Source: Rhodocyclaceae bacterium (GTDB lineage: Bacteria > Pseudomonadota > Gammaproteobacteria > Burkholderiales > Rhodocyclaceae). Taken from it: a DNA stretch of 34,374 bases. The notes under the pieces are model-generated. The model had not been told where the DNA came from, ran no database searches, and saw only the letters and a program-made list of their open reading frames with translations. Both the position numbers and the translations under genes were made by a program. Where the stretch lies: positions 1 through 34,374 of the forward strand of contig VEQD01000011.1 of the NCBI GenBank assembly GCA_018883385.1, read 5' to 3'. This document shows positions 25,466 to 34,236 of the stretch, piece by piece (within the stretch, counting starts at the first letter, position 1; each line of letters begins with the position of its first letter).

Positions 25466-26419
25466 ATGAAATTTTCCCGGTTTTTCTGTTCATTCATCTG
25501 CTTGCTGGCATTACCCGCCTCGCTGGTTCATGCATGGAACGGTACAGGTCATCAGGAGGTGGTTGCGGTTGCCTGGTCTGCGTTGGATAAACCTACTCGC
25601 GCCCGTGTCGCGCGCGTGCTGCGAAGCCAGCAGCTCATTACCGGCACCAGGGATAAATCCGGCGAAGCGGCCTGGATGGGGGCGGCCCTCTGGCCTGATC
25701 AATTGCGTGATCGCTCAGACACATCCTCATCCGATACGCCGCCGGGAACGCTAAAAGAATGGCTGCGTCGCGCGACGACAGGCGAGCACACGCGTCGCTG
25801 GCACTTTGCCGATCGGAACGTGGCACAGGCTTTTAGCCAGCAACGCCCACATGGCCTGCTCGAGCCCGCTCTAAATGCACAGATACGCCTCCTCGGCGAT
25901 GCCACAGTCTCGGCACACGATCGCGCCATCGCGCTGGCCTGGGTTAGTCACCTAATCGCCGATGCGCATCAACCACTGCATTGCGCCAGCCGCGCCGTAC
26001 CCGGCCAACCGGGCGAACTGGATGCGGGTGGCAATCTCGTCACCGTGATTGATGCCGGCCGAAAGCCGCCGGATCCGATCAGCCTGCATCGCTGGTGGGA
26101 CGAACTTCCTGGGCAAGCGCGACCCGGAAGTGCACGGTTCAATAAAGCGCTGATCCGGCTGCTGGAACACGCGTTGCTGGTGACTGAAACCGAACTGACC
26201 CAACCGCCGCTCGGCTGGATCGAAGAATCCTTCAACATCGCCCGTAACCAGGTCTACCCCGGACTTTTACCAGATGCCGACTTGCCGGGCACTTTTATTA
26301 TTCGGCAGGATTACTGGCTGAATGGGCGAGAAACCTCCCAAGCGCGACTTGCCCTCGCCGGGCGCCGACTGGCCTATATTGTTGAGCGCGCGCTGCGCGA
26401 CCTACCTCAGGCGCCTTAG
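25466..26419 (+). CDS. Secreted S1/P1-type nuclease
   Basis: A 317-residue zinc-dependent nuclease of the S1/P1 family, which cuts single-stranded nucleic acids and releases 3'-nucleotides. A signal peptide (1-23, ending VHA) would leave Trp24 as the mature N-terminus, exactly as in P1, where Trp1 binds zinc through its backbone. Other ligands line up: His29 (position 6 of the mature protein), Asp78 (WPDQL), His113 (RWHFAD), His162/Asp166/His172 (SHLIADAHQPLH) and His208/Asp212 (SLHRWWDE), with P1 spacings 4, 6 and 4. ATG 25466 is chosen because the signal peptide starts there. It is the only plus-strand gene between rsmB and htpX and may have been inserted into that conserved block. Likely a periplasmic scavenger of nucleotides or phosphate. 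Confidence 0.9.
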   Translation: MKFSRFFCSFICLLALPASLVHAWNGTGHQEVVAVAWSALDKPTRARVARVLRSQQLITGTRDKSGEAAWMGAALWPDQLRDRSDTSSSDTPPGTLKEWLRRATTGEHTRRWHFADRNVAQAFSQQRPHGLLEPALNAQIRLLGDATVSAHDRAIALAWVSHLIADAHQPLHCASRAVPGQPGELDAGGNLVTVIDAGRKPPDPISLHRWWDELPGQARPGSARFNKALIRLLEHALLVTETELTQPPLGWIEESFNIARNQVYPGLLPDADLPGTFIIRQDYWLNGRETSQARLALAGRRLAYIVERALRDLPQAP

Positions 26420-26423
26420 TTCA

Positions 26424-27272
26424 TTAACCACCGCGCGCCATGGCCTCCAGTCGGGCAATACGTTCGGCTGTCTTGGGATGCGTCGAAAAGAGGCTATCGA
26501 TCGCGCCACCGGCCAGCGGGTTCATGATCATCATCTGTGCTGTTGCTGGGTGCGCTTCAGCGGTCGGGAACGGGATGCCCCGCGCATAGGCATCAATCTT
26601 GCCGAGCGCGCTGGCAAGGGCGAGCGGATCACCGCTGATCTCGGCACCTCCACGATCGGCTTCGAATTCACGTGCCCGCGAAATAGCCATCTGAATCAGC
26701 GCAGCCGCCAGCGGGGCAATGATAGCGACGACAATACTCACGATCGCGTTTGCAGGACGACCGTCTTCGTCGCGTCCACCGAAAAACATGGCAAAGTTCG
26801 CCAGCGCCGAAATAGCACCGGCAAGCGTTGCGGCTATCGTCGAGGTCAAAATATCCCGATGCTTCACGTGCGCCAGTTCGTGCGCCATCACGCCCCGAAG
26901 CTCACGTTCGCTCAACAGGCTCACGATGCCGGTGGTTGCCGCCACGGCCGCATTCTCAGGATTACGACCCGTAGCAAACGCGTTCGGTTGCGCTTCGTCG
27001 ATCAGATAGACGCGCGGCATTGGCAACTGGGCGCGCGCCGCCAGATCGCGCACCATGTTGTACAGATAGGGCGACGAGGTTTCATCGACGGGCTGCGCGT
27101 TATACATCGACAACACCATCTTGTCCGAGAACCAGTAGGCGAAGAAGTTCATGCCGCCACCAATCAGCAGTGCCATCATCATCCCATCACGACCACCGAT
27201 CAATCCGCCAATCATCATGAAGAGCGCCGTGATCGCTGCGAACAGTATAGTTGTCTTGAACCAGTTACTCAT
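26424..27272 (-). CDS. htpX: Membrane zinc metalloprotease HtpX
   Basis: HtpX is an inner-membrane M48 protease that degrades damaged membrane proteins, often under heat or envelope stress. The protein has 282 residues, with two N-terminal membrane helices (about 8-25, 31-50), the zinc motif HELAH at 131-135, two more hydrophobic stretches (about 143-165 and 175-197), and the third zinc ligand in REFEADRGG (Glu204). A GGAGT ribosome site precedes the ATG. It lies downstream of def-fmt on the same strand with a 111-nt gap that may carry its own promoter, and ends 4 nt from the convergent nuclease stop. Confidence 0.95.
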   Translation of the reverse strand: MSNWFKTTILFAAITALFMMIGGLIGGRDGMMMALLIGGGMNFFAYWFSDKMVLSMYNAQPVDETSSPYLYNMVRDLAARAQLPMPRVYLIDEAQPNAFATGRNPENAAVAATTGIVSLLSERELRGVMAHELAHVKHRDILTSTIAATLAGAISALANFAMFFGGRDEDGRPANAIVSIVVAIIAPLAAALIQMAISRAREFEADRGGAEISGDPLALASALGKIDAYARGIPFPTAEAHPATAQMMIMNPLAGGAIDSLFSTHPKTAERIARLEAMARGG

Positions 27273-27359
27273 GGTGACTCCTTCGGTGCATCCAAAATTT
27301 AGAAGCGGGTTTGCTCACTGGGTCTTATTAAAACCAACCGGGCTTAAGAATTACTTAGG

Positions 27360-27387
27360 TATCTAGCGCCCATCTGACTATTTTCAA
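27360..27387 (-). promoter_or_regulatory. Weak candidate promoter for htpX
   Basis: On the minus strand TTGAAA (27382-27387) and TAGATA (27360-27365) are spaced 16 nt and would start transcription about 80 nt before the htpX ATG. The -35 overlaps the fmt stop codon. The upstream hexamer within CTTGAAA resembles a sigma-32 -35 element, but no CCCCAT-type -10 follows, so heat-shock control is not supported. Confidence 0.3.
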
Positions 27388-28316
27388 GTCAATCGAGTAC
27401 CTACAGGGAGCGGGTGGCCGCGCAAAAAATCGGCGGCTGGCAATCGTTTGCCCCCCGGCGCCTGCAAGACCTCCAGGCGCAGCGCGCCCTCACCACAGGC
27501 TACCACCACACCGGCCGCATCGGCCGCCAACACCTGGCCCGGCAGCCCCTTGTCTTGCACGATACTGGCCTGCCAGATCTTGATCGGCTGCTCTCCCGCT
27601 TGCAACACCGCCCCGGGAAAGGGGTTGAAGGCCCGGATCTTACGATCCAGCAGCGCCGCAGGTGCCGAGATATCAAGTCGCGCCTCGGCCTTTTCCAGTT
27701 TGTGCGCATACGTCACGCCCACCTCGGGCTGCGCCTGCGCAACCAGCGCGTCGCCTGCAGCCAGTTTTTGTAAGACCGCCACAATGCGCTCTGCGCCCAG
27801 CGCTGCCAAGCGATCATGCAGCTGCACCGTCGTTTCCATCGGCAGTATGGGTAGACGTGCTTCATCCACGACCCCCCCCGTATCGAGGCCGGCGTCCATC
27901 TGCATGACGCAGACACCGGTGTCAGCATCGCCGGCTTCAATGGCACGATGAATCGGCGCCGCGCCACGCCAGCGCGGTAACAGCGATGCATGAATATTCA
28001 AACATCCCGCCCGCGGCAATTCGAGCACCGCTTGCGGCAAAATGAGTCCGTAGGCCACCACCACGAGCACATCCAGGTAATAGGCACGCAGCATGGCTTG
28101 CGCCTCCTCGTTGCGCAACGATACCGGTTGCTCGACCGGAATACCCCGACTCAATGCCAGCATTTTTACCGGCGACGGCGTGAGTTGCATGCCGCGCCCC
28201 GAGGGACGATCCGGTTGGGTCAGCGCAACCACTATATGAAAGTTGGCGTCCAAAATAGCCTGCAAGGCTTTTTCGGCAAAGACCGGTGTCCCGGCGAAAC
28301 CAACGCGCAGAGTCAT
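27384..28316 (-). CDS. fmt: Methionyl-tRNA formyltransferase
   Basis: Fmt formylates initiator Met-tRNA with 10-formyltetrahydrofolate. The 310-residue protein shows the catalytic triad Asn107, His109 ([17 protein letters not shown]) and Asp145 (MDAGLDTGG), the N-terminal formyl-transferase fold ([14 protein letters not shown], with the tRNA-contacting loop [15 protein letters not shown] near 38-51), and a C-terminal OB-like domain (about 208-310). It follows def after 10 nt on the same strand, the standard def-fmt operon that couples formylation and deformylation. Confidence 0.96.
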   Translation of the reverse strand: MTLRVGFAGTPVFAEKALQAILDANFHIVVALTQPDRPSGRGMQLTPSPVKMLALSRGIPVEQPVSLRNEEAQAMLRAYYLDVLVVVAYGLILPQAVLELPRAGCLNIHASLLPRWRGAAPIHRAIEAGDADTGVCVMQMDAGLDTGGVVDEARLPILPMETTVQLHDRLAALGAERIVAVLQKLAAGDALVAQAQPEVGVTYAHKLEKAEARLDISAPAALLDRKIRAFNPFPGAVLQAGEQPIKIWQASIVQDKGLPGQVLAADAAGVVVACGEGALRLEVLQAPGGKRLPAADFLRGHPLPVGTRLT

Positions 28317-28326
28317 TCGACGATCC

Positions 28327-28830
28327 TCAGGCGGTATGCCTGGCCTGCTTGACTAATTTGTTACGAATGCGCGTCTGCTTGAGTTGTGACAAGTGATCAA
28401 CAAATACCTTGCCATTCAGGTGATCAATTTCATGCTGAATACAGATGGCAAGCAGACCATCCGTTTCCAGGACCTGCTCTTGGCCCGCCAGATCCTGATA
28501 GCGCACGCGCACATCAGAGGGCCGGTCGACCTTATCGTAAATACCCGGTACCGACAAACAGCCCTCTTCATAAGTCTGCATCCCGCTGACCTCTTCAATC
28601 ACCGGATTAATGAATACCTGAAGCTTACTTTGATCTTCAGACACATCAATGACCACCACGCGCTGATGCACGTTGACCTGCGTTGCGGCCAGGCCAATGC
28701 CCGGCGCCTCGTACATGGTCTCGGCCATATCCTGGGTCAGCTGGCGCAAGGCAGCGTCAAACACCGTCACCGGCTTGGCGACGGTACGGAGCCGTTCATC
28801 AGGAAAACGTAAAATCGGAAGCAGGGCCAT
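28327..28830 (-). CDS. def: Peptide deformylase
   Basis: Removes the formyl group from N-terminal formyl-methionine of nascent proteins. The 167-residue protein has the three family motifs: GIGLAATQV (44-52), EEGCLSVP with metal ligand Cys91, and QHEIDHLNG with His133, catalytic Glu134 and His137. It is the first gene of def-fmt. A perfect TATAAT on the minus strand at 28927-28932 could start its transcript about 90 nt upstream. Confidence 0.97.
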   Translation of the reverse strand: MALLPILRFPDERLRTVAKPVTVFDAALRQLTQDMAETMYEAPGIGLAATQVNVHQRVVVIDVSEDQSKLQVFINPVIEEVSGMQTYEEGCLSVPGIYDKVDRPSDVRVRYQDLAGQEQVLETDGLLAICIQHEIDHLNGKVFVDHLSQLKQTRIRNKLVKQARHTA

Positions 28831-28926
28831 GGAAAATTTCAGCGTGTTCGCAAGTCGCTTGCAGCAGACTGTCTAAAATGATTTATGCTTATCCGGCGAC
28901 CGATGTCCGGCGCCTCATGAGCCCCT

Positions 28927-28932
28927 ATTATA
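28927..28932 (-). promoter_or_regulatory. Candidate -10 box for def-fmt
   Basis: A perfect TATAAT on the minus strand in the divergent region between def and the exported unknown gene. No convincing -35 is found at 16-18 nt. The same bases read TATTAT on the plus strand at 28926-28931, too close to the ATG at 28936 to serve that start normally. Confidence 0.4.
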
Positions 28933-28935
28933 ACG

Positions 28936-29829
28936 ATGCCACGCCTATCCAACCGACGATTGCTCATGCGCCTGTGTCTGGCCGGATTGCTCACTGCGGG
29001 CTTATCGTCGTTGGCACTGGCACAAAACCTGGGGCTGCCGATCATCCTGCCCGAAGCGGTCTTTAGCAGCCTGGGGCGCGTCACCGGTGCGACCACTGAG
29101 CAGCGCATCATGGATCGCGGCAGTATCGTCCGTATCCGCTTGGGCGACAATCAGGAGCGACTATCGCCCGACACCGGCGTGCTGCTTTTCCGGCAAGGAC
29201 TGCGCCTGCGTGACGGTGGTCGCAGCCTGGGTGTCCTGGCCGTCCCTGTAGGACGTGGCCGAAGTTTGCAACGCCTTTCAGAAAACGAAGAAATTGCCGA
29301 CCCTAATGAACCCGGCGTTGCCTGGGTGCGTCTGCAATCAGTCCGTCAGGAAGTCTCTCGCGGGGATAGCCTCATGACCGAGCGCGATGCCAAGCAATGG
29401 GAAGCCGGTAATTGTGACAAAACCACGGTGGGTAAAGCAGACCCGACACCAGATGCCGAGGACATCAAGGTCATTGCTCTGGTGTCCAGCAATGTGCTGG
29501 CTGACCCATTATCGACATCACTGGATCTTGTGATCATTTCTGGCGGCTGCGCCGCAGGTCTCACGACCGGGCGAGCGGTCTCGCTTTGGCGACCACCGGT
29601 CACCACCTATGGCCGTCAACTCGATCAACCCGTGGAGGCGCGCGATAACAACAGCGCCAGCGTGATCGACGACAACCCCGGCATTCTCCGCACCAAGACG
29701 CCCGGTCACCGCATTGGCAGCGGCGTCATTGTCGCTGCGTACCCGGACGCTGCGATCGTTCGCCTTCGCATCGCGACGCAGCCGATTCAAGTTGGCGATC
29801 AGGCACGCCCTACGCCTCTCAGGAACTAA
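28936..29829 (+). CDS. Exported protein of unknown function preceding dprA
   Basis: A 297-residue protein with a signal peptide (about residues 1-29, ending ALA before QNLG). I do not recognise a catalytic motif. In many betaproteobacteria the gene before dprA encodes a LysM-domain protein. The C-terminal part here (LVIISGGCAAGLTTGRAVSLWRPP and the late GSGVIVAAYPDAAIVRLRIATQPIQVGDQARP) resembles the tail of those proteins, but no LysM repeat is visible. It may be a LysM-less relative. Cys159 and Cys204 could form a disulfide. The start is uncertain: ATG 28936 and ATG 28966 both lack a clear ribosome site. It ends 2 nt before dprA, so the two are probably cotranscribed. Confidence 0.7.
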   Translation: MPRLSNRRLLMRLCLAGLLTAGLSSLALAQNLGLPIILPEAVFSSLGRVTGATTEQRIMDRGSIVRIRLGDNQERLSPDTGVLLFRQGLRLRDGGRSLGVLAVPVGRGRSLQRLSENEEIADPNEPGVAWVRLQSVRQEVSRGDSLMTERDAKQWEAGNCDKTTVGKADPTPDAEDIKVIALVSSNVLADPLSTSLDLVIISGGCAAGLTTGRAVSLWRPPVTTYGRQLDQPVEARDNNSASVIDDNPGILRTKTPGHRIGSGVIVAAYPDAAIVRLRIATQPIQVGDQARPTPLRN

Positions 29830-29831
29830 TC

Positions 29832-30959
29832 ATGTCTTTCAATCCAGCCGACGACGATCTGCACGCCTGGCTCAACCTCACGCTTCCGGCCGGCATAGGG
29901 CCGCGTACCCAGCAACAATTGCTCGGCGCTTTTGGTAGCCCCACGGCAGTCTTTGATGCCGGCTTAAGCGCCGTCGCTGGCGTCATCGGCATCAAACTGG
30001 CGCAATCACTGTTTGATGGTTGCCAACAGGAGGCGCAACAAGCGCTCATTGAAAAGACGCATGCCTGGCTCACCGAGCCTGGCCATCATGTGGTGACGCT
30101 CGCCGACAGCACCTATCCGCAGCGTCTGCTCGAATCAACGGATCCCCCCAGTCTGCTTTATGTGAATGGTGATCCGGCGTACTTAAACCACCCTGCCATT
30201 GGCGTGGTCGGAAGCCGCAACGCTACCCCACAGGGTAATGAAAACGCCCGTGCATTTTCCAAAACGCTGGCTGATGCTGGCTTTTGTATTGTCAGTGGCC
30301 TGGCCCTCGGCATCGATGCGGCCGCCCATGAAGGTGCATTACGTTCCGAGGCCCGCAGCGGCACCATCGCCGTCATTGGCACGGGGATCGATCGCGTCTA
30401 CCCGGCCAGCAACAAAAAGCTGGCGCACCTCATTACCGGGAATGGCTGCATCGTTTCAGAGTTTCCACTCGGCACCGTCGCTGCAGCCGGCAACTTCCCA
30501 CGGCGCAATCGGCTGATCGCTGGCTTGGGGCAAGCCTGTCTGGTCGTCGAAGCGGCGCCCGCCTCCGGCTCGCTCATCACCGCCCGCCTGGCGGGCGAAC
30601 TTGGCCGAGACATTTTTGCCATCCCCGGTTCGATCCACGCACCCCAGTCCAGGGGCTGCCACGCGCTGATCAAACAGGGCGCGAAACTGGTGGAATGCGC
30701 CCAGGACATTCTCGAGGAGCTCCGTCCACAAGCAGCACCCCATGTCAGCGTTGCGCAAGCCGATGACCACTGCGGCCAGAAACCTGAACATGCGGCACTG
30801 CTCCAGGCCCTAGGCCACGAGCCCGCCACACTCGACCAATTGATCAGCCGCTGCGGATTGGCGGCGGACGCGGTGCTCGCGATGCTGACTGAGCTTAATC
30901 TGGAAGGGGCTGTAACAAATTTGCCCGGCGGGCGTTATCAACGGCTAATTCGTGCATAA
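29832..30959 (+). CDS. dprA: DNA-processing protein DprA (Smf)
   Basis: DprA protects incoming single-stranded DNA and loads RecA during natural transformation. The 375-residue protein has an N-terminal SAM/HhH-like region (about 1-75, LPAGIGPRTQQQLLGAFGS), the Rossmann-like DNA-binding core (about 85-295) with GVVGSRNATPQG, VSGLALGIDAAAHEGAL, FPRRNRLIAGL and the SGSLITARLAGELGRDIFAIPG block, and a C-terminal winged-helix DML1-like domain (about 312-375). It is closely preceded by the exported unknown gene and followed by smg 44 nt later. Presence of dprA alone does not prove competence, as it is widespread in non-competent bacteria. Confidence 0.96.
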   Translation: MSFNPADDDLHAWLNLTLPAGIGPRTQQQLLGAFGSPTAVFDAGLSAVAGVIGIKLAQSLFDGCQQEAQQALIEKTHAWLTEPGHHVVTLADSTYPQRLLESTDPPSLLYVNGDPAYLNHPAIGVVGSRNATPQGNENARAFSKTLADAGFCIVSGLALGIDAAAHEGALRSEARSGTIAVIGTGIDRVYPASNKKLAHLITGNGCIVSEFPLGTVAAAGNFPRRNRLIAGLGQACLVVEAAPASGSLITARLAGELGRDIFAIPGSIHAPQSRGCHALIKQGAKLVECAQDILEELRPQAAPHVSVAQADDHCGQKPEHAALLQALGHEPATLDQLISRCGLAADAVLAMLTELNLEGAVTNLPGGRYQRLIRA

Positions 30960-31003
30960 TGAAACCCGAAGGTCATCGATTCACCCACGCTTAGGTTGCC
31001 ACC

Positions 31004-31465
31004 ATGCTCGATATTCTGGTTTATCTATTCGAACACTTTGAAGAACTTGGCAATAGCGAACAGCAGACCATCCAACTGGATGCAGCCCCTCTGTCAGAAA
31101 GTCTGATTGAAGCGGGTTTTGAACGCGAAGAAATCGACGAGGCATTTGGCTGGCTGGCCGGTCTAGCCGGTGAGCGTCATCATGCAGTCGCCAGCCCTTC
31201 GGCCGATGCGATCCGCATTTATACCGACCGCGAATACGAACATCTGGGTACTGATTGCCTGAACTACCTGTGGGCATTGGAACAGCAGAATGCCGTACCG
31301 GCTGATCTGCGCGAGTTGATCATCGACCGTGCCATGGCGATGGATGATCTCACGATAGAGCACTTTAAAATCATCGTGCTCATGGTGCTCTGGAGCCGCA
31401 ATCAAGCCGTTGATTGCCTGCTCGTCGAGACGTTGCTCGACGCCGACAATCCCGTCTACAACTAA
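31004..31465 (+). CDS. smg: Smg family protein (DUF494)
   Basis: A 153-residue acidic, mostly helical protein of the Smg/DUF494 family, starting MLDILVYLFEHFEELG, the usual beginning. The conserved C-terminal part reads ELIIDRAMAMDDLTIEHFKIIVLMVLWSR. No signal peptide or membrane segment. It lies between dprA and the topoisomerase gene, the common dprA-smg-topoisomerase order in beta- and gammaproteobacteria. A TTAGG ribosome site precedes the ATG by about 8 nt. The molecular function is unknown; links to DNA uptake or DNA topology rest only on neighbourhood. Confidence 0.92.
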   Translation: MLDILVYLFEHFEELGNSEQQTIQLDAAPLSESLIEAGFEREEIDEAFGWLAGLAGERHHAVASPSADAIRIYTDREYEHLGTDCLNYLWALEQQNAVPADLRELIIDRAMAMDDLTIEHFKIIVLMVLWSRNQAVDCLLVETLLDADNPVYN

Positions 31466-31493
31466 TTACAACGCGTGACCGTTCCGGCTGGCT

Positions 31494-31515
31494 GGCTTGC
31501 CAATCCCGGCAAGCC
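31494..31515. repeat. Perfect inverted repeat between smg and the topoisomerase gene
   Basis: GGCTTGCC (31494-31501) and GGCAAGCC (31508-31515) form an 8-bp stem with a 6-nt loop, 29 nt after the smg stop. No T-tract follows, so it is not a standard intrinsic terminator; it could stabilise the smg transcript end or be an operator. The rest of the 164-nt gap shows nothing I can name. Confidence 0.6.
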
Positions 31516-31629
31516 CTCCTATGATGCGGCGGTTACACGGTGCCTTTGGGTGCCGGCCATAGATGAATACCGGGCAGCGATAACGAGCAACTGCTCGACT
31601 CGCTAGACTCCGGAACGAGACCTCACCCC

Positions 31630-34236
31630 ATGGGAAAAAAGCTGATCATTGCCGAAAAACCTTCCGTCGCTCTGGATATCTCCAAGGCGCTCGGCGGCTT
31701 TACCAAGCATGACGATTACTACGAAAGCGACGATTACGTCCTCTCGTCGGCCGTGGGTCACCTCCTGGCGCTGATTTGCCCGGAAGAATTCGAGGTCAAA
31801 CGCGGCAAATGGACGTTTGCGCATCTGCCGGTGATTCCCCCGCACTTTGATCTGCAACCCATCGAGAAATCGGCGCCACGGCTGAAAGTGCTACAAAAGC
31901 TGCTGCGCCGCAAGGATGTCGATGGCCTCATCAACGCCTGTGACGCGGGGCGTGAAGGCGAGCTGATCTTTAATTACATTGCGCAGTACGCCAAGGCCAA
32001 AGTGCCGGTCCAGCGCCTATGGCTGCAATCGATGACTAAAGAAGCCATCCAGGATGGCTTCCAGCATCTGCGTGACGGGACCGAAATGCAAGGCCTGGGC
32101 GACGCGGCGGTTTGCCGCTCGGAATCCGACTGGCTGGTTGGCATCAATGGCACGCGCGCCATGACGGCATTCAACTCCAAGACGGGTGGCTTCCACCTCA
32201 CTACCGTGGGCCGCGTCCAGACACCGACCCTGTCGCTGGTGGTTGAGCGCGAGAAAGAAATCCGCGCCTTCATCCCGCGCAATTACTGGGAAGTGGAAGC
32301 CGACTTTGAAGCCGCCGGCGGCACCTACACCGGCCGCTGGTTTGATGAAGGTTTCAAAAAAGGCGAGGACGAACATGCCCGCGCCGAACGTCTTTGGAAC
32401 GAACCCGAAGCCGCGTCGATTCGCGGCGAATGCCTCGGCAAACCCGGCATCGTTACCGACACCGCAAAGCCGGAAAATCGGCTATCTCCCCTGCTTTTTG
32501 ATCTAACAAGCTTGCAACGTGAAGCGAACACGCGTTTTGGCTTCTCGGCCAAAACCACGCTATCGATCGCCCAGGCGCTCTACGAAAAGCACAAAGTGCT
32601 GACCTACCCGCGAACCGATTCGCGCGCCCTGCCCGAAGACTATCTGCCTACCGTGCACAACGTGCTGGCCGGTCTACCAGATCTGTATGCCCCCTTCGCC
32701 AACGAAATCGTCAAAGAAGGCTGGGTCAAACCGAACAAGCGCATCTTTAACAACACGAAGATCTCGGATCACTTTGCCATCATCCCGACCGGCACCGTAC
32801 CCAAGAGCCTGTCAGAAGTCGAAGCCAAGCTCTACGACTTCGTCGTACGCCGCTTTCTCTCGGTTTTCTATCCGGCCGCCGAATATCTGGTCACCACACG
32901 CATCACGCGCGTGGGCAAGCACCCCTTCAAGACCGAAGGCAAAGTTCTGGTCAAAAAGGGCTGGCTCACCGTGTACGGCAAAGAAGAGAGCGACGAAGAA
33001 ACCAACCTGCCAGCAGTGACGGATGGCGAATCGGTAAAAACCGAAGACGTGCGTCTCAAAGCCTCGGCCACCCGTCCACCCGCACGCTATTCCGAAGCCA
33101 CGCTACTCTCCGCCATGGAAAGCGCCGGGAAGCGCATTGACGATGACGAACTGCGTGCCGCCATGGCCGGTCGTGGCCTGGGTACACCGGCCACCCGCGC
33201 CCAGATCATCGAAGGTCTGCTCAGCGAGCAATACCTGCTGCGTGAAGGCCGCGAACTGATCCCGATGGCCAAAGCCTTTAACCTGATGACCCTGCTTAAC
33301 GGCCTGGGCGTCACGGCACTGACCTCGCCCGAACTCACCGGCGAATGGGAATCGAAGCTCGGCAGCATGGAACGTGGCGAACTTTCGCGCAAGCAGTTCA
33401 TGGCCGAAATCGCCCAGATGACCGAAGACATGGTCGCCAAGGCGAAGAACTACGAACACGACACTATCCCCGGTGACTTCGGCACATTGACCACGCCATG
33501 CCCCAAGTGCGGCGGCGTCGTCAAAGAAACCTACAAAAAGTTCCAGTGCGGCAGCTGCGACTATGGTCTCTGGAAAACGGTTGCTGGTCGCCAGTTTGAA
33601 CCCGCCGAAATCGAAACACTGATCAAAGAGCGCCAGGTCGGCCCGCTCAATGGATTCCGCAACAAGATGGGACGCCCGTTTGCGGCACTCATAAAACTCA
33701 ACGACGAGCACCAACCGGCGTTCGACTTCGGTCAATCTGATGATGCATCCACCGAGCCCGTGGATTTCTCGGGCGTTGCTAGCGTGGGCAAGTGCCCCAA
33801 GTGCGCGGCCAATGTTTACCCGTACGTCACGTCTTATGTGTGCGAAAAGTCGGTCGGACCGGAGAAGAGCTGTACCTTCCGCTCTGGACAGATCATTTTG
33901 CAGCAGCCCATCGACACAGAGCAGATGTCCAAACTACTCACCAGCGGCAAAACCGATCTGCTCAAAGAATTTGTTTCGGCGCGTACGCGCCGCAAATTCT
34001 CGGCTTTTCTGGCTTTAGGTAAAGACGGCAAGGTTGGCTTCGAATTCGAACCGCGCCCCGAAAAAAAGGCAGCAACGAAAGCGCCCGCCAAAGCCAAGGC
34101 CACGGGTGATGCTGCTGAACCAGTGAAAAAGGCAGCCGCGAAAAAACCGGCAGCCAAGAAAGCGGCGAATGCGCCTGCTAAAAAAACTGCGGCCAAAAAA
34201 CCGGCTGCTAAGAAGGCAACCAGCGCCAAAGAATAA
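31630..34236 (+). CDS. topB: Type IA DNA topoisomerase (topoisomerase III-like) with basic tail
   Basis: An 868-residue type IA topoisomerase that passes DNA strands through a transient single-strand break to relax or decatenate DNA. TOPRIM motifs: IAEKPS at 7-12 and DAGREGE near 105; the DAGREGE form is typical of TopB, while TopA usually has DADREGE. The catalytic tyrosine is in VLTYPRTDSR near residue 325. Beyond the core there are two zinc-ribbon-like modules (CPKCGGVVKETYKKFQCGSC near 622-641, and CPKCAANVYPYVTSYVC with a later SC near 722-750). The last 55 or so residues are a histone-H1-like Lys/Ala/Pro tail with repeated KKPAAKKA units. Such tails probably add nonspecific DNA binding. 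The stop overlaps the start of the DUF971 gene by 1 nt. Confidence 0.92.
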   Translation: MGKKLIIAEKPSVALDISKALGGFTKHDDYYESDDYVLSSAVGHLLALICPEEFEVKRGKWTFAHLPVIPPHFDLQPIEKSAPRLKVLQKLLRRKDVDGLINACDAGREGELIFNYIAQYAKAKVPVQRLWLQSMTKEAIQDGFQHLRDGTEMQGLGDAAVCRSESDWLVGINGTRAMTAFNSKTGGFHLTTVGRVQTPTLSLVVEREKEIRAFIPRNYWEVEADFEAAGGTYTGRWFDEGFKKGEDEHARAERLWNEPEAASIRGECLGKPGIVTDTAKPENRLSPLLFDLTSLQREANTRFGFSAKTTLSIAQALYEKHKVLTYPRTDSRALPEDYLPTVHNVLAGLPDLYAPFANEIVKEGWVKPNKRIFNNTKISDHFAIIPTGTVPKSLSEVEAKLYDFVVRRFLSVFYPAAEYLVTTRITRVGKHPFKTEGKVLVKKGWLTVYGKEESDEETNLPAVTDGESVKTEDVRLKASATRPPARYSEATLLSAMESAGKRIDDDELRAAMAGRGLGTPATRAQIIEGLLSEQYLLREGRELIPMAKAFNLMTLLNGLGVTALTSPELTGEWESKLGSMERGELSRKQFMAEIAQMTEDMVAKAKNYEHDTIPGDFGTLTTPCPKCGGVVKETYKKFQCGSCDYGLWKTVAGRQFEPAEIETLIKERQVGPLNGFRNKMGRPFAALIKLNDEHQPAFDFGQSDDASTEPVDFSGVASVGKCPKCAANVYPYVTSYVCEKSVGPEKSCTFRSGQIILQQPIDTEQMSKLLTSGKTDLLKEFVSARTRRKFSAFLALGKDGKVGFEFEPRPEKKAATKAPAKAKATGDAAEPVKKAAAKKPAAKKAANAPAKKTAAKKPAAKKATSAKE

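Noticed and set aside
26322-27302. A 326-codon plus-strand open frame
   Set aside because: It is almost entirely antisense to htpX, which has complete protease motifs; the predicted protein is low-complexity basic sequence without domains.
27351-27387. Sigma-32 heat-shock promoter for htpX
   Set aside because: CTTGAAA is present on the minus strand, but no CCCCATNT-like -10 occurs at 11-16 nt.
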